Below, one piece after another: positions 1-9,425 of a stretch of DNA of 64,000 nt. Every line of letters begins with the position of its first letter. The stretch's first letter is position 1. Position numbers and translations under genes: made by a program. The notes under the pieces were generated by a model. That model ran no database searches and was not told the DNA's origin. It worked only from the letters and a program-made list of their open reading frames with translations. The DNA lies in NCBI RefSeq assembly GCF_003094615.1, contig NZ_QDKO01000042.1, forward strand, positions 1 to 64,000, in the 5' to 3' direction. This DNA comes from Caulobacter radicis (GTDB lineage: Bacteria; Pseudomonadota; Alphaproteobacteria; Caulobacterales; Caulobacteraceae).

Positions 1-1
1 C

Positions 2-3000
2 CGCCTGCTGTCCAGCGGCGCCTCCGTCACCGAGGCCCAGGCCGTCCGCTACGACCTGGCCGGCCGGGCGGTCTTCCAGGCCAACGCCAGCCTCAACGGC
101 GCCACCTGGACGGTCGGCGACGCCCGCCAGACCCAGTACAACGCCTTCGGCGAAGTGGTCGTGCAAGGCGTCAACGGCGGCGCCCAGCAGACCTACGCCT
201 ATGACGCCGCCGGGCGGGTCTGGCGCGATCTCGGCGACGACGGCGTCGCGCGCCTCCATGTCTACGACGCCGCCGGCAACCAGACCCTGACCCTCGCCTC
301 CTCGGGCGCGGACCTGTCGGCTCTCAGCCTGGCGGACGCCCTGGCCCTGGCCACCGCCAACGGCGCCCACGCCGTCGGCGCGGCCCCCGTCGCCGGCCTG
401 ACCGCCACCATCACCACCTTCGACGCCCGCAACCAGGCCATCGCCACCCGCCAGCCCTTCCGCGAGACCAGCGCCGGCGTCTTCGCCGCCATCCAGACCC
501 AGAGGGCCTACAACGCCTTCGGCGAGACCATCTCCCAGACCGACGCCCTCGGCGGCCAGAGCCTCTACACCTACAACACCCTGGGCAAGCTGCTGACCAC
601 CGCCCTGCCCACCGTCAACGTCACCGACGAGACCGGCGCCGTCCACGCCGTCTCACCCGCCACCACCAACTACTACGACGTCTCCGGCCGCCTCGTCGGC
701 CTGCGCGACGCCAACGGCGCCCTAACCACAAGGCAACTCCTCGCCGGCAGCGGTTATGGCGACGATGCGGCCTTGGTGATCTCCGAGCGGCATGCCGACG
801 GCGGCGTGGTCCAGACCGGCTACGACGTGTTCCGCGACGCCCGCACCAGCGTCAACGAGATCGGCGCAGTGGAGACCCGCACCTATGACGGCATGGGCCG
901 CCTCGTCAGCCTGGCCCACGCCTCGACCTCCACGCCCCTGACCTTCAACGGCGCCACGGGCGCGGAAACCTTCGATATCCGCGGTCCGTCGATCATCAAC
1001 GGCAACGGCGGCGCCGACACCTTCCTGGTCCGCACCGGCGTGGGATCGGTGGTGATCAACGCCTGGACCGGCCTGACCACCCCGGTCGGCATCCTGCAGT
1101 TCGAGCCGGGCGTCACGCTCTCCAGCGTGCTGCTCACCAGCGACTCCAGCGGCAACCTGATCATCGTCAACGCCCAGGGCGACCGCATCCAGGTCACCGG
1201 CCAGTTCGGCCGGGTCTATGGCGTCGGCCTGATCAGGTTCGGGGACGGAACCACGCTGGACCGCCAGCAGATCGCCCAGCTGGCGTTCACCGGTTCGGCC
1301 GGCAACCGCGCCTTCTACGGCACATCGGGGGCCGACACCTTCGACAGCCGCGGGGAGGCCTACTACATCCGAGGCGAGGGCGGCGCCGACACCTTCGTCT
1401 ACAACGCCGGCTACGGCGACCTGGAGATCCAGCAGGTCTACGGAACGGACTCGGTCCTGCAGCTGGGCGCGGGCCTGGACCTGAGCAACCTGGTGTTCTC
1501 CAGCGACTACCTGAGCAACCTGATCATCACTGGCCCCAACGGCGAACGCATCCAGGTCGACAACCAGTTCGGCGGATCCAGCTGGGGCATAGGGCTGGTC
1601 CAGTTCGCCGACGGAACGACCCTGAACCGCCAGCAGCTGGTCAACCTGGCGACCACCGGCACGGCCAACACCCCCCGCCTCTACGGAACGTCGGGCGCCG
1701 ACACCTTCGACAGCCATGGCCTGGCCTATTACGCCCAAGGCGGCGGCGGCCAGGACACCTTCATCTACAACGCCGGCTACGGCGCGCTGGAGATCAGCCA
1801 GATCTTCGGCTCCAACTCCATCGTGCAGTTCGGCGCCGGCATCACGATCGCCGGCCTGTCGTTCGCAGGCGACTCTAGCGGCAACCTGATCATCACCGGC
1901 GCCAACGGCGACCGGGTCAAGATCAGCAACCAGTTCTACGGCTCCAACTACGGCGTCGGCCTGCTGCAGTTCGCCGACGGCACGACGCTCGATCGCCAGC
2001 AGATGATCGACATCGCGACCAGCGGCACGGCCGCCAATCGCTATCTGTACGGCACCTCGGGCGCCGACACCTTCGACACCCACGGCCAGGCCCACTACAT
2101 CCGGGGCAACGGCGGAGCCGACACCTTCCTATACAACGCCGGCTACGGCGCCCTGACCATCACCCAATATTCCGGGACTTCATCGGTCCTGCGGTTCGGC
2201 GCCGGCATCACCCTTTCGAGCCTGCGCTTCACCAAGACCAGCAGCGACCTGATCATCACCGGCCAGGCGGGCGACCGGATCGTCGTCGACTACCAGTACG
2301 CCAGCACCAGCTACGGGATCGGCTCGATCGAGTTCGCCGACGGCACGGTCCTCAGCCGCGAGCAGATCACGGCGGCCATCACGCCCTCCACGCCCAGCGG
2401 CGGGACCCTGTCGGGCACGGCCGCTTCCGAGACGCTGGACAGCGCGGGCTTCTACAGCCGCATCACCGGCGGCGGCGGAACCGACACCTACATCTACAAC
2501 GCCGGCTATGGCGCGCTGGAGATCAACCAGTCGAACGGCTCCAACTCGGTGCTGCAACTAGGCGCGGGCATCACCCTGGCCGGCCTGGTGTTCACCGCCG
2601 ACAGCAACGGCGGCCTGACCATCGCCGGCGCGGCGGGCGACCGGATCCAGCTCATCAACCAGTTCAGCAGCGGAACCTACTACGGCGTCGGGACCATCCT
2701 GTTCGCCGACGGGTCCACCCTGAACCGCCAGCAGATGCTCGACCTGGTGGTCAGCGGCTCGGCCGCCAACAGCAACATCTATGGCTCGTCGGGCAACGAG
2801 ATCATCGACACCCATGGCCTGGCCGGCTTCGCCAACGGCCGCGGCGGAACCGACACCTTCGTCTACAACGTCGGCTACGGCGCCCTGGAGATCAACCAGG
2901 CCGGCGGAACCAACTCGGTGCTGCTGATGGGCGCGGGGTTCTCGGCGTCCAACCTGACCTTCTCGGCCGACAGCAACGGCATGCTGACCATCACCGCCGC

Positions 3001-6000
3001 CGGCGGCGACGAGATCCGGCTGGTCAACCAGTTCACCAGCGCCGACTACTACGGGGTCGGAACGCTCCAGTTCGCCGACGGCAGCACGCTGGGCCGCCAG
3101 CAGCTTCTCGACCTGGTGGTCACGGGGTCGGCCGCCAATCGCAATCTCCACGGCTCGACCGCGGCCCAGACCTTCGACACCCATGGCCTGGCCCACTACG
3201 TGAACGGCCGGGGCGGGGCGGACACCTTCATCTATGAGGCCGGCTACGGTCCGCTTGAGATCCAGCAGTCCTCCGGCGCCGGTTCGGTCCTGAAGTTCGG
3301 CCCCGGCTTCTCGCTCGCCAACCTGATCTTCTCCGCCGCCGACACCGCGCTGATCATCACCGGTCCCAACGGCGACCGGGTGCAGGTGACCAACCAGTTC
3401 CTGAGCGGCACCTACTACGGCGTCGACCTGGTCGAGTTCGACGACGGCTCGACGCTGAACCGCCAGCAGATGATCGACCTGATCGCCAGCGGCTCGTGGG
3501 CCAACCGGCGCATCTACGGCACCGCCGCCGCCGAGACCCTCGACACCCAGGGCCTGGCCCACTACGTGGCGGGCCGGGGCGGCGGCGACACCTATGTCTT
3601 CAACGCCGGCTATGGCGCGGTGGAGATCCGGGCCGACCAGGGCTCGGGCGTCAGCACCTCGGTGCTGCAACTGGGCCCCGGCATCACCGCCGCCGACCTC
3701 TACTTCACCGGCAGCGGCAGCAACCTGATCATCGCCTTCGGGATCGGCGACCGCATTCTCCTGACGAACCAGCTGATGGGAACGCAGTACGGCGTCAGCG
3801 AGATCCGCTTCGCCGACGGCAGCATCCTGAACCGCCAGCAGTTCATCGGCCTGTCGGGCTCGGCCCAGAGCCTCGTCGACAGCTACACCTATGACGGCCT
3901 GGGCCAGCGCATCCGCCACGCCAACTCGCAGCTGGGGACCACGGCCCTGGCCGAGCGCACCGATTACGACCTGAACGGCCGGGTGGTCTCGCAGATCGAC
4001 TTCAACGGCTATGCGACCACCTACGCCTATGCCTATGACGCCTCGCTGGCCACCAGCGGCCTGGGCGTGTTCGGCGGCTGGATCCAGACGACCACCAACG
4101 CCGCGGGCCTGACCTCCAGCACCAGGACCGACTATTTCGACCGGTTGGCCGGAGAGACCGACTTCGGCGGCCACGTCACGAACCTGACCTACGATGCGGC
4201 CGGCCGCCTGGTCCAGAAGACCAACAGCGTCGGCCAGGACCTGCGCTACACTTACTTCAACACCGGCGCCCTGGCCTCCGAGGTCAACCTGAACTTCGGC
4301 GCCGGCGGATCGCAGTCGACGCAGTCCTACGGCTATGACGCCGCCGGCCGGCGCACCCGGGAAACCACCCTCGTCACCTACACCGGCTATGACGAGGAGG
4401 GCCTGGCCTATCAGTGGACGCGGTCCCTGCAGGACGCGTCGGTGACCTATGACGCGCTCGGCCGCACCACCCGCTTCATCGACAGCGGCGAGGACGGCGC
4501 CAACCCGGTCGACATCAACTACGAGTACGACGCCAACAACAATGTCCGGCTGATCGCCTCGACCTATCGCGACCTGGTGTCCAGCGCGCTGACCAACAGG
4601 GAACAGTGGTTCCGCTACGACAGCATGAACCGCTTCGTGACCACCGGCGGCGCCCTGCTCGACGCCCAGGGCGCGGTCACCCAGGTGCGCGGCGCGGCCG
4701 GCAACACCATCGGCCGCGGCGAGACGGGCGTCGACCTGACCTACGACGCCGCGGGACGGCGCAAGTCGGCCGTCTCGACCGGCAACAACGAGACCTACGC
4801 CTATACGGCCAGCGGCTATCTCTCGACCGTCTTCATCAACGGCGCCCTTCGCGTGCGCAACGTCCGCGACAGCATGGGCCGCCTGACCATGCACACCGAG
4901 TACGGCGCGGACGGCAAGATCGCCTACAGCGAGGAGTCGACCTACGACGCCGGCTCGCAGGTGATCCTGTCCCAGACCTCGACCCTGCAGTCCGACGGCG
5001 CGATCATCACCGCCAACACCACCTACGACTACCGGGCCGATGTCGGCGGCGGCGTCTATACCGGCGGCTACATGGGCGGGATGGTGGTGCACAGCCGCAC
5101 GACCTCCAGCCAGATCAAGTCGGGCCAGACCACCGCCCAGCCGACCAGCGACACCGTCAACACCTATGTCTGGTGGGACGGCCCCCAGCAGAACACCATC
5201 ACCATCCGGCCCGACATCACCAAGTCGGCGGTCAACACCTCGACCTTCACCTACGACACCAGCGGCAACGTGGTCTCGGTGGGTATCCAGGACGGCCGTC
5301 CACGCACGGTGAACTACGTCACCAACGCCGCTGGCCAGGTCATCTCGCGCAAGGAAGCCAGCGCCGCCTCGGCCAACCCGGTCGAGTACTACTACCGCTT
5401 CAACAACATCCAGCGGGCCAACATCGGCAACGACGGCCCCAACGGAAAGACCAACTACGCCGCCTCGATCGCCCAGCGCTCGTCGGGGGCCCAGAGCACG
5501 GCCTTCCAGGGCGGCGCGGCGACCTCCTACGCCGACATGGACCAGCAGTACGACCCGCTGAACGCCAACTCCCTGGCCGAGGCCGAGGGCGCGCCGACCT
5601 ACACGGTCGTACAGGGCGACACCCTGCAGTCGATCGCCGCCAGCGTCTGGGGCGACGCCAGCCTGTGGTACCTGATCGCCAACTTCAACGGCCTGACCGG
5701 CGCCGACACCCTGGTCCAGGGCGCGCGGCTGCAACTGCCGGCCCAGGTCACCAACATCCACCACAGCAGCGACACCTTCCAGGCCTACGACCCGACCCGG
5801 GCGCTGGGCTCGGTCGCGCCCGACCAGGTGGCGCCGACCCGCAAGGGCAAGGGCTGCGGGGTCATCGGCAGCATCCTGGCCGCGGTCGTGGCCATCGTGG
5901 TGACGATCGTGACCTACCCCATCCTGCATGCCGGCTCGGCGGCGCTCGGGATGAAGGCCGGCGCGGCCACGGCCGCCGCTCTGGCCGGCAGCGCCGCCAT

Positions 6001-7999
6001 CGGCAGCGCCGCGGGACAGCTGACGGCGATGGCCACGGGCGTCCAGGACAAGTTCAGCTGGAAGGCGGTCGGCAAGGCCGCCCTCACCGCCATGGTCGCC
6101 GGCGACCCGAAGGGCACCATCCTGGAGCAGATGCTCAAGGCCGCGGCGTCCAACGTGGTCAGCCAGGGCGTGGCGGTGGCCACCGGCCTGCAGGACAAGT
6201 TCAGCTGGACCGACGTGGCGGTCAGCGCGGTGATGGCCGGCGCCGACGGCGTGGTCGGCCAGGCCCTTGGCAAGGCCAATTGGGTCCCCGCGCCCAAGCT
6301 CCTCAAGCCAGCCCTGACCGGCACGGCCGCGGCGATCGCCGGGGCCGGGGCGCGCAGCCTGATCGACGGCTCGGACTTCGGCGACAACATCAACGCCCTG
6401 CTGCCCAGCGTGGTCGGCAGCACGATCGGCCGGGCCATCGCCGGCAGGATCGGAGGCGGCGCATCCGCTTCCGAGCAAGCCTCGAGCAACGACAGCCCCG
6501 CGCCTCCGCAAGTCAGCAGCGGCGGCGGGACGGGCATTCCCGGGCTCTATCGCGATGACAACGGCAACTTAATCGACGAGCTCGACGGGATCCGCTTCTT
6601 CATCGCGCCCGGCGAGCCGGTGGGCGGCGGCGGCGGAAGCAGCGGTGGCGGCTCGTCGGCCCCGCCCAGCCTGTGGGAGCGCGCCCGGGGCGCCATCGGC
6701 CGCTTCCTGAAGGATCCGCTAGGGAGCATCACCGGGGCGATCAACTACGCCGCGAAGTCCGTGCGCACGAGCCTGGACTATCGTCCGCCGGCCGCTTCGG
6801 CGTCCGCCGGCGGCGACGGCCCGACCCTCCTCGACGAGGTGATCGTCGTCGGCAAGAGGCTCCACAAGCAATTCTCCGACGGCTATTCGGGCTCGGTGGC
6901 GTTCGCCAACAACGTCTTCGACCTGGCCGCCGCCAAGGTGAAATCCGACGTCCAGTCCAAGGTCTACCTGGCCACGGCGCTTCCGAGCTACGCCCTCTAC
7001 AGCGCCGGGAACGGCTTCGAGCGGGCCGGCATGCCCGGCTTCGGCGCGGCGCTGAAGAAGCAGGCCGTCATGAACTCCAACCTGGCTCTCGGCGCGGCCG
7101 ACTCGGCGGTCGACCTGGTGACCAGCACGGTCAAGACCGTGGCTGTCGTGGGCGTCAACGCCAGTCCGCTGGGCGTCGCCAACGGGATGCTGCAGGACGC
7201 CACCGGCCTGAGCCTGCCGGGTCCCAACATCCGCACGCTCACCGATCCGATCGCGCAACGGGCCAGCGACTATATCTCGGGCCGGCGTGACCTGGTGGCC
7301 GACGTCAAGTCCGCGGTCGGCGCCGAGGTCAGCCAGCTGCGCGCCATCGGCGCCGACCTCGCCAGCGACGACCTCAACCGCGTGGCCGCCGGGAGCTACG
7401 CCGCCGGCGACAAGATCGTCGACTACGGCGTCTCCCTCTATCCCGGTGGGGCCGGGATCAAGGGCCTGCAGGGCATGCGGGCCATGGCGCTGGGTGGGCG
7501 CGCCATAACGGCCGAGGCCCTGGCGTTGCAAGGCGCGGCCTCGCCGGTACGAGCCGGCGTGCTGGCCAATATCGAAGCCAGCCAGGCCGCGCGACTGTCG
7601 AGCAACTTCGGCCGCCATGGCGAACTGGAAGGCGCGCTGATGCGCGGCCTTGAGCTTGGGGGCGGTAACCGGGCGTATCGTGGCATATTGAACGAAACCG
7701 TCGGACCGATCCCGCAGGGCATGTTCGATCCGCACGCACACCACATACTGCTCAAGCAGGGCCAGCCGTCGCAACGCGCGCTTGTGCTGGAGGGTCAGTC
7801 GATCCTAAGAGAAGTGGGCATTCACCCGGAGTTTGGGCCTCAGAACCTCACATGGGCTCCAAACCGTGTGGCTGGTCAGCACTCAACGGCAGCGCTCAGG
7901 CCCTTGGTTGAAGATCTTGGCGCGGTGCGTGGGTCGCGAGCGGATGTCGAGGCCATCTTGCGCTATCATGGCGAACTTGCCACCCAGCGACACAAGTGA
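2..7999 (+). CDS. Rhs/YD-repeat polymorphic toxin with calcium-binding-like repeats, LysM and AHH nuclease (5' truncated)
   Basis: The reading frame is open from base 2, so the gene begins left of the window; the GTG at 155 is only an internal codon. Order seen: YD repeats (about 2-945), eight repeated modules with GGADTF and FADGTTL motifs (948-3860), more YD repeats (3880-5450), a LysM domain (about 5594-5740, YTVVQGDTLQSIA), an Ala/Gly-rich hydrophobic stretch (5857-6450), low-complexity Gly/Ser linkers, and a C-terminal domain with the DPHAHH motif (about 7728-7746). The AHH family belongs to the HNH/EndoVII nucleases of polymorphic toxins, so the tip is inferred to cut nucleic acid in a competitor. 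The LysM could bind peptidoglycan. At least 2665 residues remain. The following ankyrin gene is the likely immunity gene. Odd: RTX-like modules inside an Rhs protein. The secretion route is not shown by the sequence. Confidence 0.85.
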   Translation, partial: RLLSSGASVTEAQAVRYDLAGRAVFQANASLNGATWTVGDARQTQYNAFGEVVVQGVNGGAQQTYAYDAAGRVWRDLGDDGVARLHVYDAAGNQTLTLASSGADLSALSLADALALATANGAHAVGAAPVAGLTATITTFDARNQAIATRQPFRETSAGVFAAIQTQRAYNAFGETISQTDALGGQSLYTYNTLGKLLTTALPTVNVTDETGAVHAVSPATTNYYDVSGRLVGLRDANGALTTRQLLAGSGYGDDAALVISERHADGGVVQTGYDVFRDARTSVNEIGAVETRTYDGMGRLVSLAHASTSTPLTFNGATGAETFDIRGPSIINGNGGADTFLVRTGVGSVVINAWTGLTTPVGILQFEPGVTLSSVLLTSDSSGNLIIVNAQGDRIQVTGQFGRVYGVGLIRFGDGTTLDRQQIAQLAFTGSAGNRAFYGTSGADTFDSRGEAYYIRGEGGADTFVYNAGYGDLEIQQVYGTDSVLQLGAGLDLSNLVFSSDYLSNLIITGPNGERIQVDNQFGGSSWGIGLVQFADGTTLNRQQLVNLATTGTANTPRLYGTSGADTFDSHGLAYYAQGGGGQDTFIYNAGYGALEISQIFGSNSIVQFGAGITIAGLSFAGDSSGNLIITGANGDRVKISNQFYGSNYGVGLLQFADGTTLDRQQMIDIATSGTAANRYLYGTSGADTFDTHGQAHYIRGNGGADTFLYNAGYGALTITQYSGTSSVLRFGAGITLSSLRFTKTSSDLIITGQAGDRIVVDYQYASTSYGIGSIEFADGTVLSREQITAAITPSTPSGGTLSGTAASETLDSAGFYSRITGGGGTDTYIYNAGYGALEINQSNGSNSVLQLGAGITLAGLVFTADSNGGLTIAGAAGDRIQLINQFSSGTYYGVGTILFADGSTLNRQQMLDLVVSGSAANSNIYGSSGNEIIDTHGLAGFANGRGGTDTFVYNVGYGALEINQAGGTNSVLLMGAGFSASNLTFSADSNGMLTITAAGGDEIRLVNQFTSADYYGVGTLQFADGSTLGRQQLLDLVVTGSAANRNLHGSTAAQTFDTHGLAHYVNGRGGADTFIYEAGYGPLEIQQSSGAGSVLKFGPGFSLANLIFSAADTALIITGPNGDRVQVTNQFLSGTYYGVDLVEFDDGSTLNRQQMIDLIASGSWANRRIYGTAAAETLDTQGLAHYVAGRGGGDTYVFNAGYGAVEIRADQGSGVSTSVLQLGPGITAADLYFTGSGSNLIIAFGIGDRILLTNQLMGTQYGVSEIRFADGSILNRQQFIGLSGSAQSLVDSYTYDGLGQRIRHANSQLGTTALAERTDYDLNGRVVSQIDFNGYATTYAYAYDASLATSGLGVFGGWIQTTTNAAGLTSSTRTDYFDRLAGETDFGGHVTNLTYDAAGRLVQKTNSVGQDLRYTYFNTGALASEVNLNFGAGGSQSTQSYGYDAAGRRTRETTLVTYTGYDEEGLAYQWTRSLQDASVTYDALGRTTRFIDSGEDGANPVDINYEYDANNNVRLIASTYRDLVSSALTNREQWFRYDSMNRFVTTGGALLDAQGAVTQVRGAAGNTIGRGETGVDLTYDAAGRRKSAVSTGNNETYAYTASGYLSTVFINGALRVRNVRDSMGRLTMHTEYGADGKIAYSEESTYDAGSQVILSQTSTLQSDGAIITANTTYDYRADVGGGVYTGGYMGGMVVHSRTTSSQIKSGQTTAQPTSDTVNTYVWWDGPQQNTITIRPDITKSAVNTSTFTYDTSGNVVSVGIQDGRPRTVNYVTNAAGQVISRKEASAASANPVEYYYRFNNIQRANIGNDGPNGKTNYAASIAQRSSGAQSTAFQGGAATSYADMDQQYDPLNANSLAEAEGAPTYTVVQGDTLQSIAASVWGDASLWYLIANFNGLTGADTLVQGARLQLPAQVTNIHHSSDTFQAYDPTRALGSVAPDQVAPTRKGKGCGVIGSILAAVVAIVVTIVTYPILHAGSAALGMKAGAATAAALAGSAAIGSAAGQLTAMATGVQDKFSWKAVGKAALTAMVAGDPKGTILEQMLKAAASNVVSQGVAVATGLQDKFSWTDVAVSAVMAGADGVVGQALGKANWVPAPKLLKPALTGTAAAIAGAGARSLIDGSDFGDNINALLPSVVGSTIGRAIAGRIGGGASASEQASSNDSPAPPQVSSGGGTGIPGLYRDDNGNLIDELDGIRFFIAPGEPVGGGGGSSGGGSSAPPSLWERARGAIGRFLKDPLGSITGAINYAAKSVRTSLDYRPPAASASAGGDGPTLLDEVIVVGKRLHKQFSDGYSGSVAFANNVFDLAAAKVKSDVQSKVYLATALPSYALYSAGNGFERAGMPGFGAALKKQAVMNSNLALGAADSAVDLVTSTVKTVAVVGVNASPLGVANGMLQDATGLSLPGPNIRTLTDPIAQRASDYISGRRDLVADVKSAVGAEVSQLRAIGADLASDDLNRVAAGSYAAGDKIVDYGVSLYPGGAGIKGLQGMRAMALGGRAITAEALALQGAASPVRAGVLANIEASQAARLSSNFGRHGELEGALMRGLELGGGNRAYRGILNETVGPIPQGMFDPHAHHILLKQGQPSQRALVLEGQSILREVGIHPEFGPQNLTWAPNRVAGQHSTAALRPLVEDLGAVRGSRADVEAILRYHGELATQRHK
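948..3860 (+). repeat. Eight tandem ~366-bp modules, haemolysin-type calcium-binding-related
   Basis: Module starts (GTSGADTFD-like) lie near 948, 1317, 1682, 2047, 2407, 2779, 3148 and 3514, giving a period of 360-372 bp (about 122 residues). Each module has a GADTF or ASETLD start, a GGxDTFxYNxGYG segment, an LIITGxNGDRI segment and an FADGTTLxRQQ end. The last motif resembles the haemolysin-type calcium-binding protein-related domain. The copies are clearly similar but not identical, so they are an old in-frame expansion inside the Rhs protein. Confidence 0.8.
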
Positions 8000-8582
8000 G
8001 ACCAACTTGGAACAGGTTCGCTTCAACCCGAAGATCTCCGCCGCGATAAGAGATAGAAATATCTCCGCTCTTCGCGACCTGTTCGCGGAAGATCCTGGCC
8101 AGGTAAGCGCGTTCACGCCATTCGCGGGCGGCGCCTGGCTGCATTACGCGTCACGGGAAGGTAATGCCGAAGCCGTAAGGCTGCTGCTCTCGCTCGGAGC
8201 CGACGTGAACAAGGGCGACAGTCGGGAAGGGCGCGGGGCGCTTTGCGACGCCTGCCTGGGCGGACACGCCGATATCGTGGCGATACTGCTATCCGCCGGA
8301 GCCCGGATAGATACGTCCACCTCGGTCAGAAATCCTCTTTTCTCATCGATCGTCGCCAACAGCCTGCCATCAGCGGTGGCCTTGCTCGATCACGGCATGG
8401 ACACGAAGGTCTCCTATGACGGTCCCTTCATGAAGAACATGGACGCCGTCTCGTTCGCCATGGAACGCGGCTCCACGGAGATCGCCGAGGAAATTTCCCG
8501 CAGGCAGGCCGAAGGCGACCCGGAACTCGCCCAACGCATACTCGAAAACGCGCGCGCCACGGCCCAGATCAACAACGCCTAG
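7968..8582 (+). CDS. Ankyrin-repeat protein, probable immunity protein of the AHH toxin
   Basis: A 204-residue protein starting at ATG 7968, 32 bp inside the toxin gene in another frame. An upstream ATG at 7833 in the same frame would give 249 residues but overlaps the nuclease domain much more. Ankyrin helices are visible as WLHYASREGNAEAVRLLL, ALCDACLGGHADIVAILL and a third weaker unit ending in GMDTKV. Ankyrin proteins are known immunity partners of polymorphic toxins, and this one follows the toxin tip directly, so it is inferred to neutralise the AHH nuclease in the producer cytoplasm. There is no signal peptide. The close overlap suggests translational coupling. Confidence 0.75.
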   Translation: MANLPPSDTSETNLEQVRFNPKISAAIRDRNISALRDLFAEDPGQVSAFTPFAGGAWLHYASREGNAEAVRLLLSLGADVNKGDSREGRGALCDACLGGHADIVAILLSAGARIDTSTSVRNPLFSSIVANSLPSAVALLDHGMDTKVSYDGPFMKNMDAVSFAMERGSTEIAEEISRRQAEGDPELAQRILENARATAQINNA

Positions 8583-8702
8583 CGCCCTCCCCACCCGGCA
8601 AGCCAGCCCCACGGCTATCGCGGTTCCGAGCGGCGGGTTTGCGCCCGCCTTCAACTCCGCTAAGGCTGGCTGGGCATCACTCGCCCTGGACGCCAAGCGC
8701 TC

Positions 8703-9050
8703 GTGGATCCCATCTCCAACATCGACGGCCTCGTGGCCCTGCTGCGCCGACGACTGCAGGCGCGGTCGGCCGGAACGGCGGGCAAGGCGCGGACGACACG
8801 CTCCACGACGCGGGACGCCGCCACGATCGAGAGCGTCTACGCCCTGGCGGCCGTGCGCGACGTCGACGACCGGCAGCTGAGCCGCGCGCTGATCGAGGCC
8901 GTGCTGGCCGAAGGCTTCGGAAGCGAGCTTCTGAACGAGGCCAAGTTCCAGCAGGTGGTCGAGCGCGTGGTCGAGACCCTCCAGGGCGAGCCCAACTCGG
9001 CCGCGCTGCTGAAAAGGGCGGTCCAGGACCTGCGATCCGGCGCGCGCTAG
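8703..9050 (+). CDS. Unrecognised 115-residue protein upstream of fliQ
   Basis: GTG start at 8703, no signal peptide or membrane segment. The N-terminal half is Arg/Thr/Ala rich; the C-terminal half is helical and more ordered (FGSELLNEAKFQQVVERVV). I do not recognise the family. It lies 120 bp after the ankyrin gene and about 95 bp before fliQ, all on the same strand, so it could belong to the toxin module or lead the flagellar operon. Coding is supported by its fit between neighbours and by third-position GC, not by homology. Confidence 0.5.
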   Translation: MDPISNIDGLVALLRRRLQARSAGTAGKARTTRSTTRDAATIESVYALAAVRDVDDRQLSRALIEAVLAEGFGSELLNEAKFQQVVERVVETLQGEPNSAALLKRAVQDLRSGAR

Positions 9051-9154
9051 CCTCGGTTGCAGACCGGCCCCAACTAACTCGTCCATTCGTTGCGATCGCC
9101 TCTTGTTCGTAACGTCCGCTTGTGGGAGGTCAGGCTCGCGGGCGGGTGAGTACG

Positions 9155-9421
9155 ATGAGCGCCGATCAGGCTCTGGAATTGATGAAGCTGCTGTTCTGGA
9201 ACAGCGCCGTGGTTTCCGCCCCGGTCCTGATCGCGGCCCTGCTGGTCGGCCTGGTCGTCAGCGTGCTGCAGGTGGCCACCCAGCTTCAGGAAGCCACGCT
9301 CAGCTACGTGCCCAAGCTGATCGTCTCGGTGCTGGTGCTGATGGCGCTGGGCGGCTGGATGATGAGCCGCATCACCAGCTTCGCCACCCATCTGATCCAG
9401 ATGATCCCCTCGCTCGTCTGA
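9155..9421 (+). CDS. fliQ: Flagellar export-gate protein FliQ
   Basis: An 88-residue inner-membrane protein of the type III export gate (FliPQR/FlhAB). Two hydrophobic hairpin helices are visible (about 18-40 and 50-75) around the conserved segment QLQEATLSYVPKL typical of FliQ. Length matches the family (about 89). ATG 9155 is chosen because it gives the usual start; GTG 9146 in the same frame adds three residues. fliR starts 4 bp after the stop. A non-flagellar SctS protein would look similar, but the rod, ring and hook genes downstream make it flagellar-type. Confidence 0.93.
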   Translation: MSADQALELMKLLFWNSAVVSAPVLIAALLVGLVVSVLQVATQLQEATLSYVPKLIVSVLVLMALGGWMMSRITSFATHLIQMIPSLV

Positions 9422-9425
9422 GGCC

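Noticed and set aside
2558..6511. A 1317-codon open frame on the minus strand, and many other long antisense frames
   Set aside because: They lie exactly opposite strong genes, are Gly/Ala/Arg/Val rich without domains, and arise from high-GC codon bias.
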